This document shows positions 51,799-60,859 of a DNA stretch of 64,000 bases, piece after piece (the first letter of the stretch is position 1; every line of letters begins with the position of its first letter). A model generated the notes under the pieces. It was not told the DNA's origin. It made no database searches and saw only the letters and a list, made by a program, of their open reading frames with translations. Source of the stretch: CAYSDH01 sp964429805 (lineage in GTDB: Bacteria; Bacteroidota; Bacteroidia; Flavobacteriales_D; JABDKJ01). The stretch is from assembly GCA_964429805.1 (NCBI GenBank), contig CAYSDH010000006.1, forward strand, positions 1-64,000, read 5' to 3'. Both the position numbers and the translations under genes were made by a program.

Positions 51799-52153
51799 TA
51801 AAATAGTCTAGGCACTCTGCTTGAGTAAACCTAAGTTCTAAACTTTCTTTTGAAATACAGATAGTGCATTTGCACTAGTTGATCCATATTTTTTAGTAGG
51901 ACTAAACTGACAATTAATGTCATTTTGGGATTAGAAAGGCGAACTGATAAGGAGAGATAAAAAGCGACTCTAGTTTAAAGTGGTTGGAGTAACTAGGCTT
52001 AGATATCTCTAATTAGGATTGGCTTTGCTCAGTATGGCAACGGGCAAAATGATTCACAATGAATGAGTCTACTCATAATATGGAGAAGAAGATAGGATTG
52101 GGGTTAAAAACGAAAGTCGCTAGACCTTTTTCAGTTCAATAGGCCACTAAAAG
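51799..52153. other. Intergenic region, no feature seen
   Basis: This 355-base A+T-rich stretch lies between the kinase start and the end of a lipoprotein gene, both minus strand. No open frame, strong hairpin or clear promoter motif was recognised; the kinase promoter should lie here. Confidence 0.35.
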
Positions 52154-52600
52154 CTAGTTTGAGTAGTCTATTTTAACATTCTTACCCCGACCACCAGTCA
52201 CGGTAAACTCTTGAGAATAAATCAGAAAACCATACTGATCTCTCACGGCCAAATTATAAGCGGCAGTGGTGCGCGAACCCAGATCAAAAGTCTTGGTGAT
52301 ATTGTTATTGCTATTACATGCTACCGCAGGCGTTAAGCTCAAATCTGCATCAAGAAGCCCAGCAAGTTCTCCGTCTACATATACGGCTAGTTGCGTGATG
52401 CCATCTTCTTCAAAGTCTTGTTTGCTACCGAAGTCATAATAGAAGTCAGCTTTGGCTTCGTATAGGCAGCTACCATCTTCTTCCTCGGCAGAGTTGCTAT
52501 AGTTATAAGCTAATGTGTCTCTACAGCCCTGCTCTTTACTGCACGAAGTGGCACAGATGACAAGAGCGAACGTTATGAGAATAAGTGACGGAAATTTCAT
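52154..52600 (-). CDS. Lipoprotein with GCTDP-type motif
   Basis: This 148-residue protein has a lipoprotein signal (FALVICATSCSKEQ). Directly after it comes one copy of the Cys-bracketed motif GCRDTLAYNYSNSAEEEDG, the same type that is repeated six times in the protease at 20326. The rest (about 50-148) is a beta-rich domain with VYVDGELAGLLDAD and AYNLAVRDQYGFLIYS, and ends in a basic segment. The motif may form a disulfide-closed calcium loop (inference). A perfect -7 element lies 20 bases upstream. Confidence 0.75.
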   Translation of the reverse strand: MKFPSLILITFALVICATSCSKEQGCRDTLAYNYSNSAEEEDGSCLYEAKADFYYDFGSKQDFEEDGITQLAVYVDGELAGLLDADLSLTPAVACNSNNNITKTFDLGSRTTAAYNLAVRDQYGFLIYSQEFTVTGGRGKNVKIDYSN

Positions 52601-52620
52601 GGCATTGATTTTTATGAAAA

Positions 52621-52628
52621 CAAAGTTA
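52621..52628 (-). promoter_or_regulatory. -7 promoter element, TAACTTTG
   Basis: On the minus strand this is an exact TAnnTTTG match, 20 bases before the lipoprotein start at 52600, giving a leader of about 13 bases. Confidence 0.55.
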
Positions 52629-52684
52629 AGGAACCGCCAGAACTTTTAGCCTTTGAAAAGACATTGATTGAGGTTGGGAGCTGA

Positions 52685-53257
52685 TCAACCTATCAGCTTG
52701 GACACTTTTGCTTGAAGGACTGAAACGGCATGATCTTCAAACCAAGGGTTCTTTTTTATCCAGATATTGTTTCTTGGAGAAGGGAGAGGCATAACAAAGT
52801 ATCTCGGTAGGTATTCTTCAAAATGCATAACGGTTTCAGTCAGGTTCTTTTTTCTGGATTTGTTTAGATAATAGGCCTGCGCATAATTGCCGATGAGCAG
52901 TGTTAGTTTAATGTTAGGCATCTGTTTAAACAAAGGCTTATGCCACTCTGGTGCGCATTCTTTGCGAGGCGGCAAGTCGCCACTTTTACCAGTGCCTGGG
53001 TAGCAGAATCCCATCGGGACTAATGCAAAAATGGAAGGGTCATAAAAGCAATCCACATCAACACCCAACCAGCTGCGCAGTCGGTCGCCACTTTTATCAT
53101 TCCACGGCACACCAGATTCGTGGACCACTCTGCCTGGGGCTTGACCTATAATCGCAATTTTGCTTTCGGCATGAGCCGCCAACACCGGGTTTGGTGCATT
53201 AGGAAGAGACTCTTTACAAAGCTGACATCGCTTTATTTTTTTGAGGAGCTTGTCCAA
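52685..53257 (-). CDS. Uracil-DNA glycosylase family protein
   Basis: This 190-residue protein has the glycosylase fold motifs IIGQAPGRVVHESGVPW (about 36-52, motif I) and LPLPSPRN near 158 (the C-terminal motif, SPRN in place of HPSP). An N-terminal CQLC pair (about 11-14) and a later Cys (about 104, KECAP) could hold a zinc or iron-sulphur site as in family 4/5 enzymes, but the pattern is incomplete. The enzyme may remove uracil or another damaged base. The catalytic Asp/Asn is not obvious, so activity is inferred from the family. Confidence 0.82.
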   Translation of the reverse strand: MDKLLKKIKRCQLCKESLPNAPNPVLAAHAESKIAIIGQAPGRVVHESGVPWNDKSGDRLRSWLGVDVDCFYDPSIFALVPMGFCYPGTGKSGDLPPRKECAPEWHKPLFKQMPNIKLTLLIGNYAQAYYLNKSRKKNLTETVMHFEEYLPRYFVMPLPSPRNNIWIKKNPWFEDHAVSVLQAKVSKLIG

Positions 53258-53265
53258 AATCCGGT

Positions 53266-54636
53266 TTATTGAAGTATGAATCTGTAGGGGAGATTGAATT
53301 GCACCTTGACTGCCTTATCCCTTTGAATACCGGGATTCCAGTCCGGCATCAATCTCAACACGCGCATTCCTTCTAGGCCAAAGAGTGTGTAATCAGAAAG
53401 TAGTACCCTAAGCCCGCTTAAACTTCCGTCTTTTTCTATGACAAATGTTAAGAATGAAGTACCTGAAATCCCATTCTCTTTTGCTATGGTCGGGAATATC
53501 GTATTCTCGCTAATGAACTTGAACATTTCGGCTTGTCCGCCAGGATATTCAGGCATTGACTCCACAATTGTATATGTTTCGTCACTTATTTCAATGTCTT
53601 CACTAATCTCTAATGAATCTTTAGCTGATTCAAAGCTGTACCAACTATAATCATCGTTATTAGAATACTTCCTTTTATCCAACGTGCCATTTTCCTTATA
53701 TATACTTAGCACAGAGAGACTTGTTTTACCTCTTTCTTGACTGAAGCTACTTTCTGTCATGTTCCCGTTGTCGTCATATTCATATGACTTGCTATATTCC
53801 GTTTTACCTTCTTTGTAATTTTCAGTTTTTTCTTTGAGTACTCCATTCTCATGATACTTAAAAACCTCACCTTTAAAAAACTGGATAGCAAGGTTCAGAG
53901 CGTCAAGGTCAGAACTATCACATGACATGCTTTTAGGAAATCGGAGATGTTGGTCGTCAGTGATCCATGTTTCTTTACAGGTGGTGCCGCTTCTGTAAAA
54001 AGTGCTCACCTTTCTTCCAAGCTCTGAGACCTCTTTTTCTACTGTCAACATAGGGCTTCCGTTAGGCCACCACATTTTCGTTTCTCCCGTGCAAACACCA
54101 TCATTAAAAAATATTTCCGATCGCTTCTGACCGTTTTCATACCATGATTGCCACGTGCCATGCCTCAATCTGTTTTTGAAATATTTATTCTGTCGTGCTG
54201 ATCCATCGGTGAAAAAGGACAAGTAAATAGGGGAGATTATCGGCCCTTCAAAAGTGACATCAACAGTGTCATTCACCTCATTAAGAATCATTCTATACAC
54301 ATCTGTATCTCCAACCTTGTTAAATTTCCCAGAAACGGTGATGTCACCATTCTCCTTTCTTTCGAGAAACGAGCCCATTTTAACTCCTGTCTCATTGACA
54401 TTCATTCTGACTAAGTCTGTCTTTCGCCTTTTCAGATCGTAAATAGTTCTGTGTTCTATTCCCCTGTTCCACATCTCGACCTTTTCGAGATAGACAGCCT
54501 TTCGTTTCAGTGTCATTTTCAAATTGGCGTCAAGGTGGTTGTAATAGCTTTCTTGGGCTATACCGTTTAAATGACAAATTGAAATGAAAATTATCAGCAC
54601 TAATTTGTCTATTGAAGCACTAGGTTGAGTGAACAT
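53266..54636 (-). CDS. MORN-like repeat protein with TonB C-terminal domain
   Basis: This 456-residue secreted protein has a signal-like N-terminus (IFISICHLNGIAQ). Its middle has toxin-immunity-like MORN_2 repeats (RHGTWQSWYENGQKRSEIFF, NDGVCTGETKMWWPNGSPML, VFKYHENGVLKEKTENYKEG). The C-terminal domain (about 375-456) is TonB-type: EYPGGQAEMFKFISENTIFP, GTSFLTFVIEKDGSLSG, GMRVLRLMPDWNPGIQR. TonB C-terminal domains normally contact outer-membrane receptors, but this one has no membrane anchor beyond its signal. It may be a periplasmic accessory protein. Confidence 0.82.
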   Translation of the reverse strand: MFTQPSASIDKLVLIIFISICHLNGIAQESYYNHLDANLKMTLKRKAVYLEKVEMWNRGIEHRTIYDLKRRKTDLVRMNVNETGVKMGSFLERKENGDITVSGKFNKVGDTDVYRMILNEVNDTVDVTFEGPIISPIYLSFFTDGSARQNKYFKNRLRHGTWQSWYENGQKRSEIFFNDGVCTGETKMWWPNGSPMLTVEKEVSELGRKVSTFYRSGTTCKETWITDDQHLRFPKSMSCDSSDLDALNLAIQFFKGEVFKYHENGVLKEKTENYKEGKTEYSKSYEYDDNGNMTESSFSQERGKTSLSVLSIYKENGTLDKRKYSNNDDYSWYSFESAKDSLEISEDIEISDETYTIVESMPEYPGGQAEMFKFISENTIFPTIAKENGISGTSFLTFVIEKDGSLSGLRVLLSDYTLFGLEGMRVLRLMPDWNPGIQRDKAVKVQFNLPYRFILQ

Positions 54637-54682
54637 GATGATACGTTATTCGGTTACTGCAGATTCTAAATTGACCTCTAAT

Positions 54683-55396
54683 CTACTTCATTTTGATAGC
54701 ATCGCTCAAAGGGTTCTTTCGCTTAAACGCATAAAAGATGTTTATCCTAAATGTACAGAGTACTTGAGGTGAAGTGCCAAATTCGTAATACTCTGGAAAA
54801 CTCTCCACATTCTCCAGTCCATGCCCGTGAATGAACCGCGCTCCAAAGCCCAAGTTTATATCCACTCCCACATGTGATTTGTACTTGGAGCTTGCTCGAA
54901 TTCCAACACCTACGCCAAGATCTGAAAAAGAGGCGTCTTCCCTTATATTATCATCTTTTCTGAGGGGAAAGTCGTCAGGCGTTCTCAGTTGAGTCTTCCC
55001 TGTGCGACCAAAAAAGTTGAAGTAATACAGCCTTTCTGTAGGCCCATCATGCATCACATAATAGTGGCGTAACTCCAGATTATAGATCGTCTTTTTACTG
55101 AATTGTTTAAATCCAGTTTTGACATTTTCGGTGTTGTCGTTATTTCGCGCCTTCTGCAAGTGGGTATGTCTATAGTGTATGACGTCAGAGCCAATGGAGT
55201 GTCGTTTCCCAAGAAAGTACTCCGCTCCAAGTGTTGCGTTAAATGTGATGACATCTTCGACCTTGTTGATTAGACTTGGGCCGATAAAAGCCTTGCCTCT
55301 TAGTGAAATATTATGCGCTATACCTGGCATCTTTTTATACTGCCCCACGCACATGAAATGCACGATACAGAAGAAGACGATAAGGCTTGGTTTCAT
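54683..55396 (-). CDS. Putative outer membrane beta-barrel protein
   Basis: This 237-residue protein has a signal peptide (about 1-18, ending CVGQ) and alternating beta-strand patterns with aromatic girdle residues (YNLELRHYYVMHDG, LYYFNFFGRTG, SDLGVGVGIRASSKY, HVGVDINLGFGARF). This suggests a small outer-membrane barrel. No specific family is recognised. It is 46 bases upstream of the MORN/TonB gene on the same strand. Confidence 0.6.
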   Translation of the reverse strand: MKPSLIVFFCIVHFMCVGQYKKMPGIAHNISLRGKAFIGPSLINKVEDVITFNATLGAEYFLGKRHSIGSDVIHYRHTHLQKARNNDNTENVKTGFKQFSKKTIYNLELRHYYVMHDGPTERLYYFNFFGRTGKTQLRTPDDFPLRKDDNIREDASFSDLGVGVGIRASSKYKSHVGVDINLGFGARFIHGHGLENVESFPEYYEFGTSPQVLCTFRINIFYAFKRKNPLSDAIKMK

Positions 55397-55457
55397 TGCA
55401 GAGTTATACTATTGGTTCAACTACGTTATTTACTAATTTCATCAAAAAAAATGACCC

Positions 55458-56255
55458 ATGAGATTTTCTGTGACTATTTTTCTGCTTACCACTGTATTCT
55501 TTCTGAACGCTCAAGAAGGGCCTATCGACTTTGAGTCATCTGGACATGGACAGCAATGGACCTGGACTGTCTTTGAAAATGTGACTAATCCGCCATTAGA
55601 AATTATTGCAAATCCTGATGCAAACGGTGAGAATACGAGCGAGACTGTTGCTCAGTTTACAGCGCTTCAAGCGGGTAACCCTTGGGCTGGTTGCGAGACG
55701 ATGCACGGTGCAGACATCGGGTCATTTATGCTTGATGAGACAAATAGTACGGTGACTATAAAAGTGTGGAAGTCCGTGATTTCTGATGTGGGAATCAAGT
55801 TGGTACGAGCCGATTCATGGTCGCTAGGCGAGACTAAAATTAGCAACACAGTTGTAGGTGAGTGGGAGACAATGACTTTTGACATGTCTTCAAATGAAGG
55901 ACAGCTATATGACCAACTTGTCGTTTTTCTTGACTTTGATTTAAACGGTCGTACTCAAGACAACATCATATACTTTGACGACATCTCATTTGGAAATGGA
56001 GCCACTTCAGTAGAGGAGTTGGCGAATTTAAACGTAGAGTTGTTTCCTAACCCTGTGCAAGAATCACTGAATATCAGTGCCGAAGGAATGATTAAAGAGC
56101 TCGAGATTTATTCTATCCACGGTGACCGTGTCTTACTTGATAACCCTAATCAAAACAGCTTCCAGCTAGATCTGTCTGGCTTGGCAACTGGTTCTTACAT
56201 TGTCAGAATACTGACTGTAGATGGAGAGGCCATCGAGCAGTTTATAAAAGAATAA
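55458..56255 (+). CDS. Secreted carbohydrate-binding-like protein with T9SS domain
   Basis: This 265-residue protein has a signal peptide (1-18, ending NAQ), one jelly-roll domain (about 22-180, with WETMTFDMSSNEGQLYDQLV and IIYFDDISFG) and a type IX sorting domain (about 190-265, VELFPNPVQESLNIS to FIKE). The jelly-roll resembles the N-terminal domain of the GH16 enzyme at 42410, including the WxTxxFDxSS and YxDD/N segments. No catalytic domain is present, so it is probably a surface glycan-binding protein. Such proteins accompany laminarin use in marine Bacteroidota. Confidence 0.8.
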   Translation: MRFSVTIFLLTTVFFLNAQEGPIDFESSGHGQQWTWTVFENVTNPPLEIIANPDANGENTSETVAQFTALQAGNPWAGCETMHGADIGSFMLDETNSTVTIKVWKSVISDVGIKLVRADSWSLGETKISNTVVGEWETMTFDMSSNEGQLYDQLVVFLDFDLNGRTQDNIIYFDDISFGNGATSVEELANLNVELFPNPVQESLNISAEGMIKELEIYSIHGDRVLLDNPNQNSFQLDLSGLATGSYIVRILTVDGEAIEQFIKE

Positions 56256-56257
56256 AA

Positions 56258-56290
56258 AGCGCATTGCTGGCGGGAGGCACTGAATGCGCT
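56258..56290 (+). terminator. Weak hairpin after the carbohydrate-binding gene
   Basis: AGCGCATT (56258-56265) pairs with AATGCGCT (56283-56290) around 17 bases directly after the stop codon. It has no T-tract downstream, so it may only stabilise the mRNA end. Confidence 0.35.
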
Positions 56291-56360
56291 GTTGACCTAC
56301 ACCAGCCAGTGAAGCGATTAACCTTTTGATATAGTCTGTGCGGTGTCAATCTTCCTGATT

Positions 56361-57785
56361 ATGAGAAACATTCTTCTTTCCGTCTTGTTGCTATCATCCA
56401 TCACTGCTGTTGGGCAAGAGTATATCTACGGTCTTCAGTTCGCATCTGGGCAATTAAAAATGGCCAAGGCTGAAATCGGCACTGGTGATGTGGAGGTGCT
56501 GAGCGCGGCTCCATTATCCGCTGATGGATTTTCTCAAGGTGTGGCTGATTTTGACCCTTTTGGAAAACGCTACTTCTATGTCAGAGGAGGGAGACTTTAC
56601 TCGGTTGACGCACAGACAGGAGACTTACTTAGCAATCCACTCATTGAGAATCCGACCGATGCGGTTGAACCCATCACTAACTTGGCATACAACTGGTTAG
56701 ATGGTGTGATGTATGGAGTTATGCACGAGTACATTTCTGGTGTCACCAAGCTCCGATTAGTCTCTGTAGATATGAATACGGGAGACTTAACCATACTCTC
56801 ATCTGAGCCCATAATTAATGGAGGATTCCTCTCAGGTAACACAGACATTGATGTACTTGGAAGACGCTACTTTCTGGTCACTGGCTCAAGAAGATATGTA
56901 GTCGACTTAGATAGTGGAGAGTTACTTGACAGCGATATGTTGACCATGCCTTTTGCTAATGGAAACGAGTACCTCAATAACATTGCCTATGACTGGATTA
57001 ATGATGAGTTATATGGCTTACACTTTTACACGCCAACACCCATTGACTCATACGGCCCAACTTGTCAAGGTCAGTTGCGATTAGCCAAAGTAGATAGCAC
57101 TGGACTGGTCGAAGTCATCTCCACTGCGATGATTAGCCCAGACTGTTTTTCACAAGGCGATTCGGACATTGACCCCGTTGGCGGGCGTTACTTTTACATC
57201 AGGCAGGGTCGAGTATATGAAGTCAGCCTGAGTGATGGAAGTTTGATCTCTCAGAGTCTCTTGGCTAATCCTAACTCAGCGGTGGCGGCCATTATCAATA
57301 TGACATTTGATGATTTGATAGTGCCTAACGCTGCGCCCGTAGACATGGACATGGGAGCAGCCGAAGAGATGCAAGGCACTAGTATGACGCTCGGTGCTTG
57401 GGTAGGAGATGATGAGGTGGAGTATCTGTGGAGCACTGGAGAGACAAGTGCGAGCATAGAAATCTCTCAAGCTGGAAGTTATTCTGTATCGATCACCAAA
57501 GGGAGTTTTACCGCATACGGAGAAAAACAAATACTGAGTCCAACGAGTCTTCCAGAGATAGATGAAGTGTCCGTATCGCTTTACCCTAATCCTGCTCAGG
57601 GAAGTTTTCGATTAAAAGGTCAATTGGCTGACATTAGACAAGTGCGTATCAGAGATGCCCAAGGAAGATTGGTGAGGTCATATACGCGAAGCGCAGAATA
57701 TGATGTTAATCTGGCCAAGGGAATCTATTCCGTAGAAATAGTTCAGAACAATAGTTCTAGTATGCTGCAGCTAGTCATAGACTGA
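56361..57785 (+). CDS. Secreted propeller-like protein with T9SS domain
   Basis: This protein of about 474 residues starts at ATG 56361 (MRNILLSV); the GTG at 56343 adds six residues without improving the signal. The signal peptide ends at about VGQ. The body holds three long internal repeats, each with a pattern like GFSQGVADFDPFGKRYFYVRG, then SVDAQTGDLL and NLAYNWLDGVMYGV, suggesting a beta-propeller or similar barrel. A short Ig-like segment (VEYLWSTGETSASIEISQAG) and a type IX sorting domain (VSLYPNPAQGSFRLKG to LVID) follow. The function is unknown; it follows another T9SS protein in the same direction. Confidence 0.78.
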   Translation: MRNILLSVLLLSSITAVGQEYIYGLQFASGQLKMAKAEIGTGDVEVLSAAPLSADGFSQGVADFDPFGKRYFYVRGGRLYSVDAQTGDLLSNPLIENPTDAVEPITNLAYNWLDGVMYGVMHEYISGVTKLRLVSVDMNTGDLTILSSEPIINGGFLSGNTDIDVLGRRYFLVTGSRRYVVDLDSGELLDSDMLTMPFANGNEYLNNIAYDWINDELYGLHFYTPTPIDSYGPTCQGQLRLAKVDSTGLVEVISTAMISPDCFSQGDSDIDPVGGRYFYIRQGRVYEVSLSDGSLISQSLLANPNSAVAAIINMTFDDLIVPNAAPVDMDMGAAEEMQGTSMTLGAWVGDDEVEYLWSTGETSASIEISQAGSYSVSITKGSFTAYGEKQILSPTSLPEIDEVSVSLYPNPAQGSFRLKGQLADIRQVRIRDAQGRLVRSYTRSAEYDVNLAKGIYSVEIVQNNSSSMLQLVID

Positions 57786-57830
57786 CATTGTGCATGAAGA
57801 AGTAATATGGAGTTGAGGGCAGCGAAAGTA

Positions 57831-58445
57831 TCAGCTATTCGACCTGATTTTTTTTGACCGCGACATCATCGTCTCATTGAGTTTTTCAAATCGTTTGAGC
57901 CAGTCATTTGCGGTGACTATCCGCTGGCACTTGCCCAGACTATCACTTATCACGATGATGTCTTGCAGCTCATTGGCATCTAACTTATCTCCATCTTCAA
58001 CCCCGAAGAGGGTAAGCTCGGCCATGTTAAACCCGTTTTGATGATGCAGCTGCCTCAAGCGCTTAGGTGTACCAATTAATAAGTCTACACCCAAGTATAT
58101 GTTGTCACGCTGACCTTGAATGTCATGCTGGTCAATGGCCAAAAACACGCGCAGGTCTGTGTGCCTTGTAAAGGGCAGAAATCGTTGCTCCAATTCCTCA
58201 GCGGCCGCCTTGTCTTTGACAAAAATCAAGGCGCGCGGATTGTCACCCACAGAGGCCACTTCCAAGTGCTTCATCACTGTCAATATCAAGGCCAGAGTCT
58301 TGCCTTCGTTTTCTGGAGCAATCACATAATGGTCGGCTCCACCGCGCAATGGGCCGAGTACTTTTTGCTGAAAGGGCAGAGGCTCAGTAATCTCTAACTT
58401 GCTGAGCGCATCATTGACTGCGGGGCTTAATTTCTTGAATGACAT
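57831..58445 (-). CDS. Degenerate single-domain DEAD-box-like protein
   Basis: This 204-residue protein resembles only the first RecA-like domain of a DEAD-box helicase. The Q motif (LPFQQKVLGPL), an altered motif I (APENEGKT for AxTGxGKT) and a TPKRL Ib motif are present, but motif II reads VEDGDK instead of DEAD, and the SAT motif and second domain are absent. It could still bind RNA or ATP weakly but should not unwind RNA. Such short proteins occur in Bacteroidota as non-enzymatic relatives. It lies alone on the minus strand. A recent truncation is unlikely because the protein has its own natural C-terminus. Confidence 0.75.
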   Translation of the reverse strand: MSFKKLSPAVNDALSKLEITEPLPFQQKVLGPLRGGADHYVIAPENEGKTLALILTVMKHLEVASVGDNPRALIFVKDKAAAEELEQRFLPFTRHTDLRVFLAIDQHDIQGQRDNIYLGVDLLIGTPKRLRQLHHQNGFNMAELTLFGVEDGDKLDANELQDIIVISDSLGKCQRIVTANDWLKRFEKLNETMMSRSKKIRSNS

Positions 58446-58600
58446 GGGCGGTGAAAGTACAGAAGAGTGAGTTAATGTGGGCGCAAGAGTCGGTCATTAC
58501 ATAGAATCGGTAATGCTGCCTCTTACAGACAGCTCTGAAACAATTGTGTCTAATTTAGTTTCAATTTGAATTCGGATTCAAAAACGAAACTTAATCTCAA

Positions 58601-58702
58601 CTAATCTTCAATTTCAGGACCAGAGTCATTGATTTCGATGTCTTGACTGACAGAATGAATCGAGAAAAGAACAAAGAGTAAGACGGTTAGTTTTCGCAAC
58701 AT
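58601..58702 (-). CDS. Possible 33-residue secreted peptide
   Basis: An ATG at 58700-58702 starts a good signal peptide (MLRKLTVLLFVLFSIHSVSQ) with a short acidic tail (DIEINDSGPEIED) and a TAG stop. The peptide is small and could be chance, but the signal is well formed. It lies in a 430-base gap between a minus-strand gene and htpG. Longer upstream starts give no further family character. Confidence 0.35.
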   Translation of the reverse strand: MLRKLTVLLFVLFSIHSVSQDIEINDSGPEIED

Positions 58703-58876
58703 CTTATAAAAATGGAAATTCTGAGATGAGCCATATTCGGTGTGTAAATGGCCTTGGTCAATTTTTTTTCTGCCATAATGACATGTCATGGCCTCATTCA
58801 GTCCAAATTGTCACCCCAACTCCCAACGGCACGGCATTTGACATAGCCAACCCGCAAATCATTTAAGAATCAAGCA
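58703..58876 (+). other. Upstream region of htpG
   Basis: The promoter of htpG should lie here. I saw no CIRCE-type inverted repeat and no clear TAnnTTTG element, so I cannot say how it is controlled. Confidence 0.3.
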
Positions 58877-60766
58877 ATGAGTACTACTACAGGAAGCATT
58901 AACGTCCAAACGGAAAACATCTTCCCGATAATCAAGAAATTCCTCTACAGTGACCACGAGATTTTCCTTCGCGAGCTCGTATCTAATGCTGTAGATGCCA
59001 CACAAAAACTCAAAACCCTCAAAAACTTGGGGGAGATGAAAACCGACATCAGCAAACTGATGGTCGAGGTGTTGTTAGACAAAGAGGCCGGCACACTTAC
59101 TATCCGCGACAACGGTATCGGTATGACAAGTGATGAGGTTGAGAAGTACATCAACCAGATAGCCTTCTCAGGTGCCGAAGAATTTGTCAATAAGTACAAA
59201 GATCAGTCAGAGGCTATTATCGGTCACTTCGGACTAGGTTTCTATTCCTCATTTATGGTGTCAGACCGTGTTGAGATTATCTCAAAATCTCAGAAGCCAA
59301 ACAGTGTGCCTGTGCGCTGGGAGTGTGACGGTAGCCCCAACTTTACCATGGAGGAGACCAAAAAGAAGACAAAGGGAACGGACATCGTACTGCACATTAG
59401 CGAAGAGAGCAAAGAGTTTTTGGAGCAAGAAAGAGTGCAGGGTATTCTGTCAAAGTACTGCAAGTTCCTGCCGGTGCGCATCAAGTTTGGTATGACTACC
59501 AAGCAAGTAGAAGATGGTAAGAATGAGGAAGGGAACACAAAGTGGAAGACGATCGAGATAGAAAACATTGTCAATAACCCTGAGCCAGCGTGGACCAAGA
59601 CTCCAAAAGACCTCAAGCAAGAGGACTACAATAGCTTCTACAAAGAGCTTTACCCAATGAACTTTGAAGACCCAATCTTCAACATTCATCTCAATGTAGA
59701 TTACCCGTTTAACCTGACAGGAATACTCTACTTCCCAAAGCTGAAAAATCAGGTAGAGATTCAGAAAAACAAGATTAATCTATACAGCAATCAGGTCTTC
59801 ATTACTGACAATGTAGAAGATATCGTGCCTGAGTTCTTGACTCTTCTGCACGGAGTGATTGACTCGCCAGACATACCGCTCAACGTTTCTAGAAGTTACC
59901 TTCAGAGCGATAGTAATGTCAAGAAAATCTCTAACCACATCCAGAAAAAAGTAGCCGACAAGCTGGTTAAAATGTTTAAGGATGACCGTGCCGACTTTGA
60001 GGCCAAGTGGGATGATATCAAGGTGTTTATCGAGTACGGTATGTTGACTCAAGACAAGTTCTTGGACAAAATGGCCGAGATATACTTGGTCAAAGACACA
60101 GACGGAAAGTACTACACGCTTGCAGAATATAAAGCGGCCGTTGAGACTTTACAGAAGGACAAAAACGACAAGGTAGTTGCACCATATACGTTTGACAAAG
60201 TGGAGCACCACTCGTTTATTGTCAAAGCAGATGCCCGTGGTTACAAGACCCTGATTATGGAGTCTCCGCTCACACCGCACATGGTGCAAAGGCTGGAGTC
60301 TAAGGATCCAGAGATGTTCTATACCAGAGTGGACAGCAACAGTATAGACAAGCTGATTGACAAGGGCGAAGAGATTCCTTCTAAGCTGAGCAAAAAGCAG
60401 GAAGAGAAGATGCAGCCGCTGATTGAAGGCCAAGTAGAGAAGGAGAAATTCATGGTTCAGTTTGAAAGCATGCCTGAAGACGATGCGCCAATGATGATTA
60501 CTCAAAGTGAGTTCATGCGCAGAATGAAAGAGCAGCAAGCCATGGGAGGTGGCGGAGGAATGATGATGGGCCAGATGCCTGACATGTTTAACCTTGTGGT
60601 AAACAGTAACCATCCGCTGATTGTCAAAATTGCTGAAGAGAAAACGAAAAAGAATAGAGAAAAACTGCTCAAGCAAACTGTTGACCTCGCCCTCTTGTCT
60701 CAAGGAATGCTGAAAGGTGAAGACCTGACAACATTCATAAACAGGAGTCTAGAGCTAATTGACTAA
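58877..60766 (+). CDS. htpG: Molecular chaperone HtpG (Hsp90)
   Basis: This 629-residue cytoplasmic ATP-dependent chaperone has an N-terminal GHKL ATPase (NVQTENIFPIIKKFLYSDHE, ELVSNAVDATQKLK with the Mg-binding Asn, DNGIGMT, GHFGLGFYSSFMV). The middle domain includes LNVSRSYLQSD with the catalytic-loop Arg, and a C-terminal dimerisation domain follows. One difference from the E. coli protein is a Gly/Met-rich insertion near residues 555-570 (MGGGGGMMMGQMPDMF). Length is normal. The start is the ATG at 58877, which fits homologues. It is followed by the LemA gene group after 93 bases. Confidence 0.97.
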   Translation: MSTTTGSINVQTENIFPIIKKFLYSDHEIFLRELVSNAVDATQKLKTLKNLGEMKTDISKLMVEVLLDKEAGTLTIRDNGIGMTSDEVEKYINQIAFSGAEEFVNKYKDQSEAIIGHFGLGFYSSFMVSDRVEIISKSQKPNSVPVRWECDGSPNFTMEETKKKTKGTDIVLHISEESKEFLEQERVQGILSKYCKFLPVRIKFGMTTKQVEDGKNEEGNTKWKTIEIENIVNNPEPAWTKTPKDLKQEDYNSFYKELYPMNFEDPIFNIHLNVDYPFNLTGILYFPKLKNQVEIQKNKINLYSNQVFITDNVEDIVPEFLTLLHGVIDSPDIPLNVSRSYLQSDSNVKKISNHIQKKVADKLVKMFKDDRADFEAKWDDIKVFIEYGMLTQDKFLDKMAEIYLVKDTDGKYYTLAEYKAAVETLQKDKNDKVVAPYTFDKVEHHSFIVKADARGYKTLIMESPLTPHMVQRLESKDPEMFYTRVDSNSIDKLIDKGEEIPSKLSKKQEEKMQPLIEGQVEKEKFMVQFESMPEDDAPMMITQSEFMRRMKEQQAMGGGGGMMMGQMPDMFNLVVNSNHPLIVKIAEEKTKKNREKLLKQTVDLALLSQGMLKGEDLTTFINRSLELID

Positions 60767-60827
60767 GCCTGAGCAGCTCACTCCGCCAAGAGCTGAAGGA
60801 GCGCAACGACTAACCCAATTCAAAGAT

Positions 60828-60835
60828 TAACTTTG
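60828..60835 (+). promoter_or_regulatory. -7 promoter element, TAACTTTG
   Basis: TAACTTTG is an exact match to TAnnTTTG, 24 bases before the LemA start at 60860. It supports transcription of the lemA group separate from htpG. Confidence 0.6.
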
Positions 60836-60859
60836 TTACACACTTAATTAAGAAAGAAA

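Noticed and set aside
60149..60703. Long antisense frame inside htpG
   Set aside because: A 184-codon frame opposite a highly conserved gene; the His- and Leu-rich product is a product of the sense codon bias.
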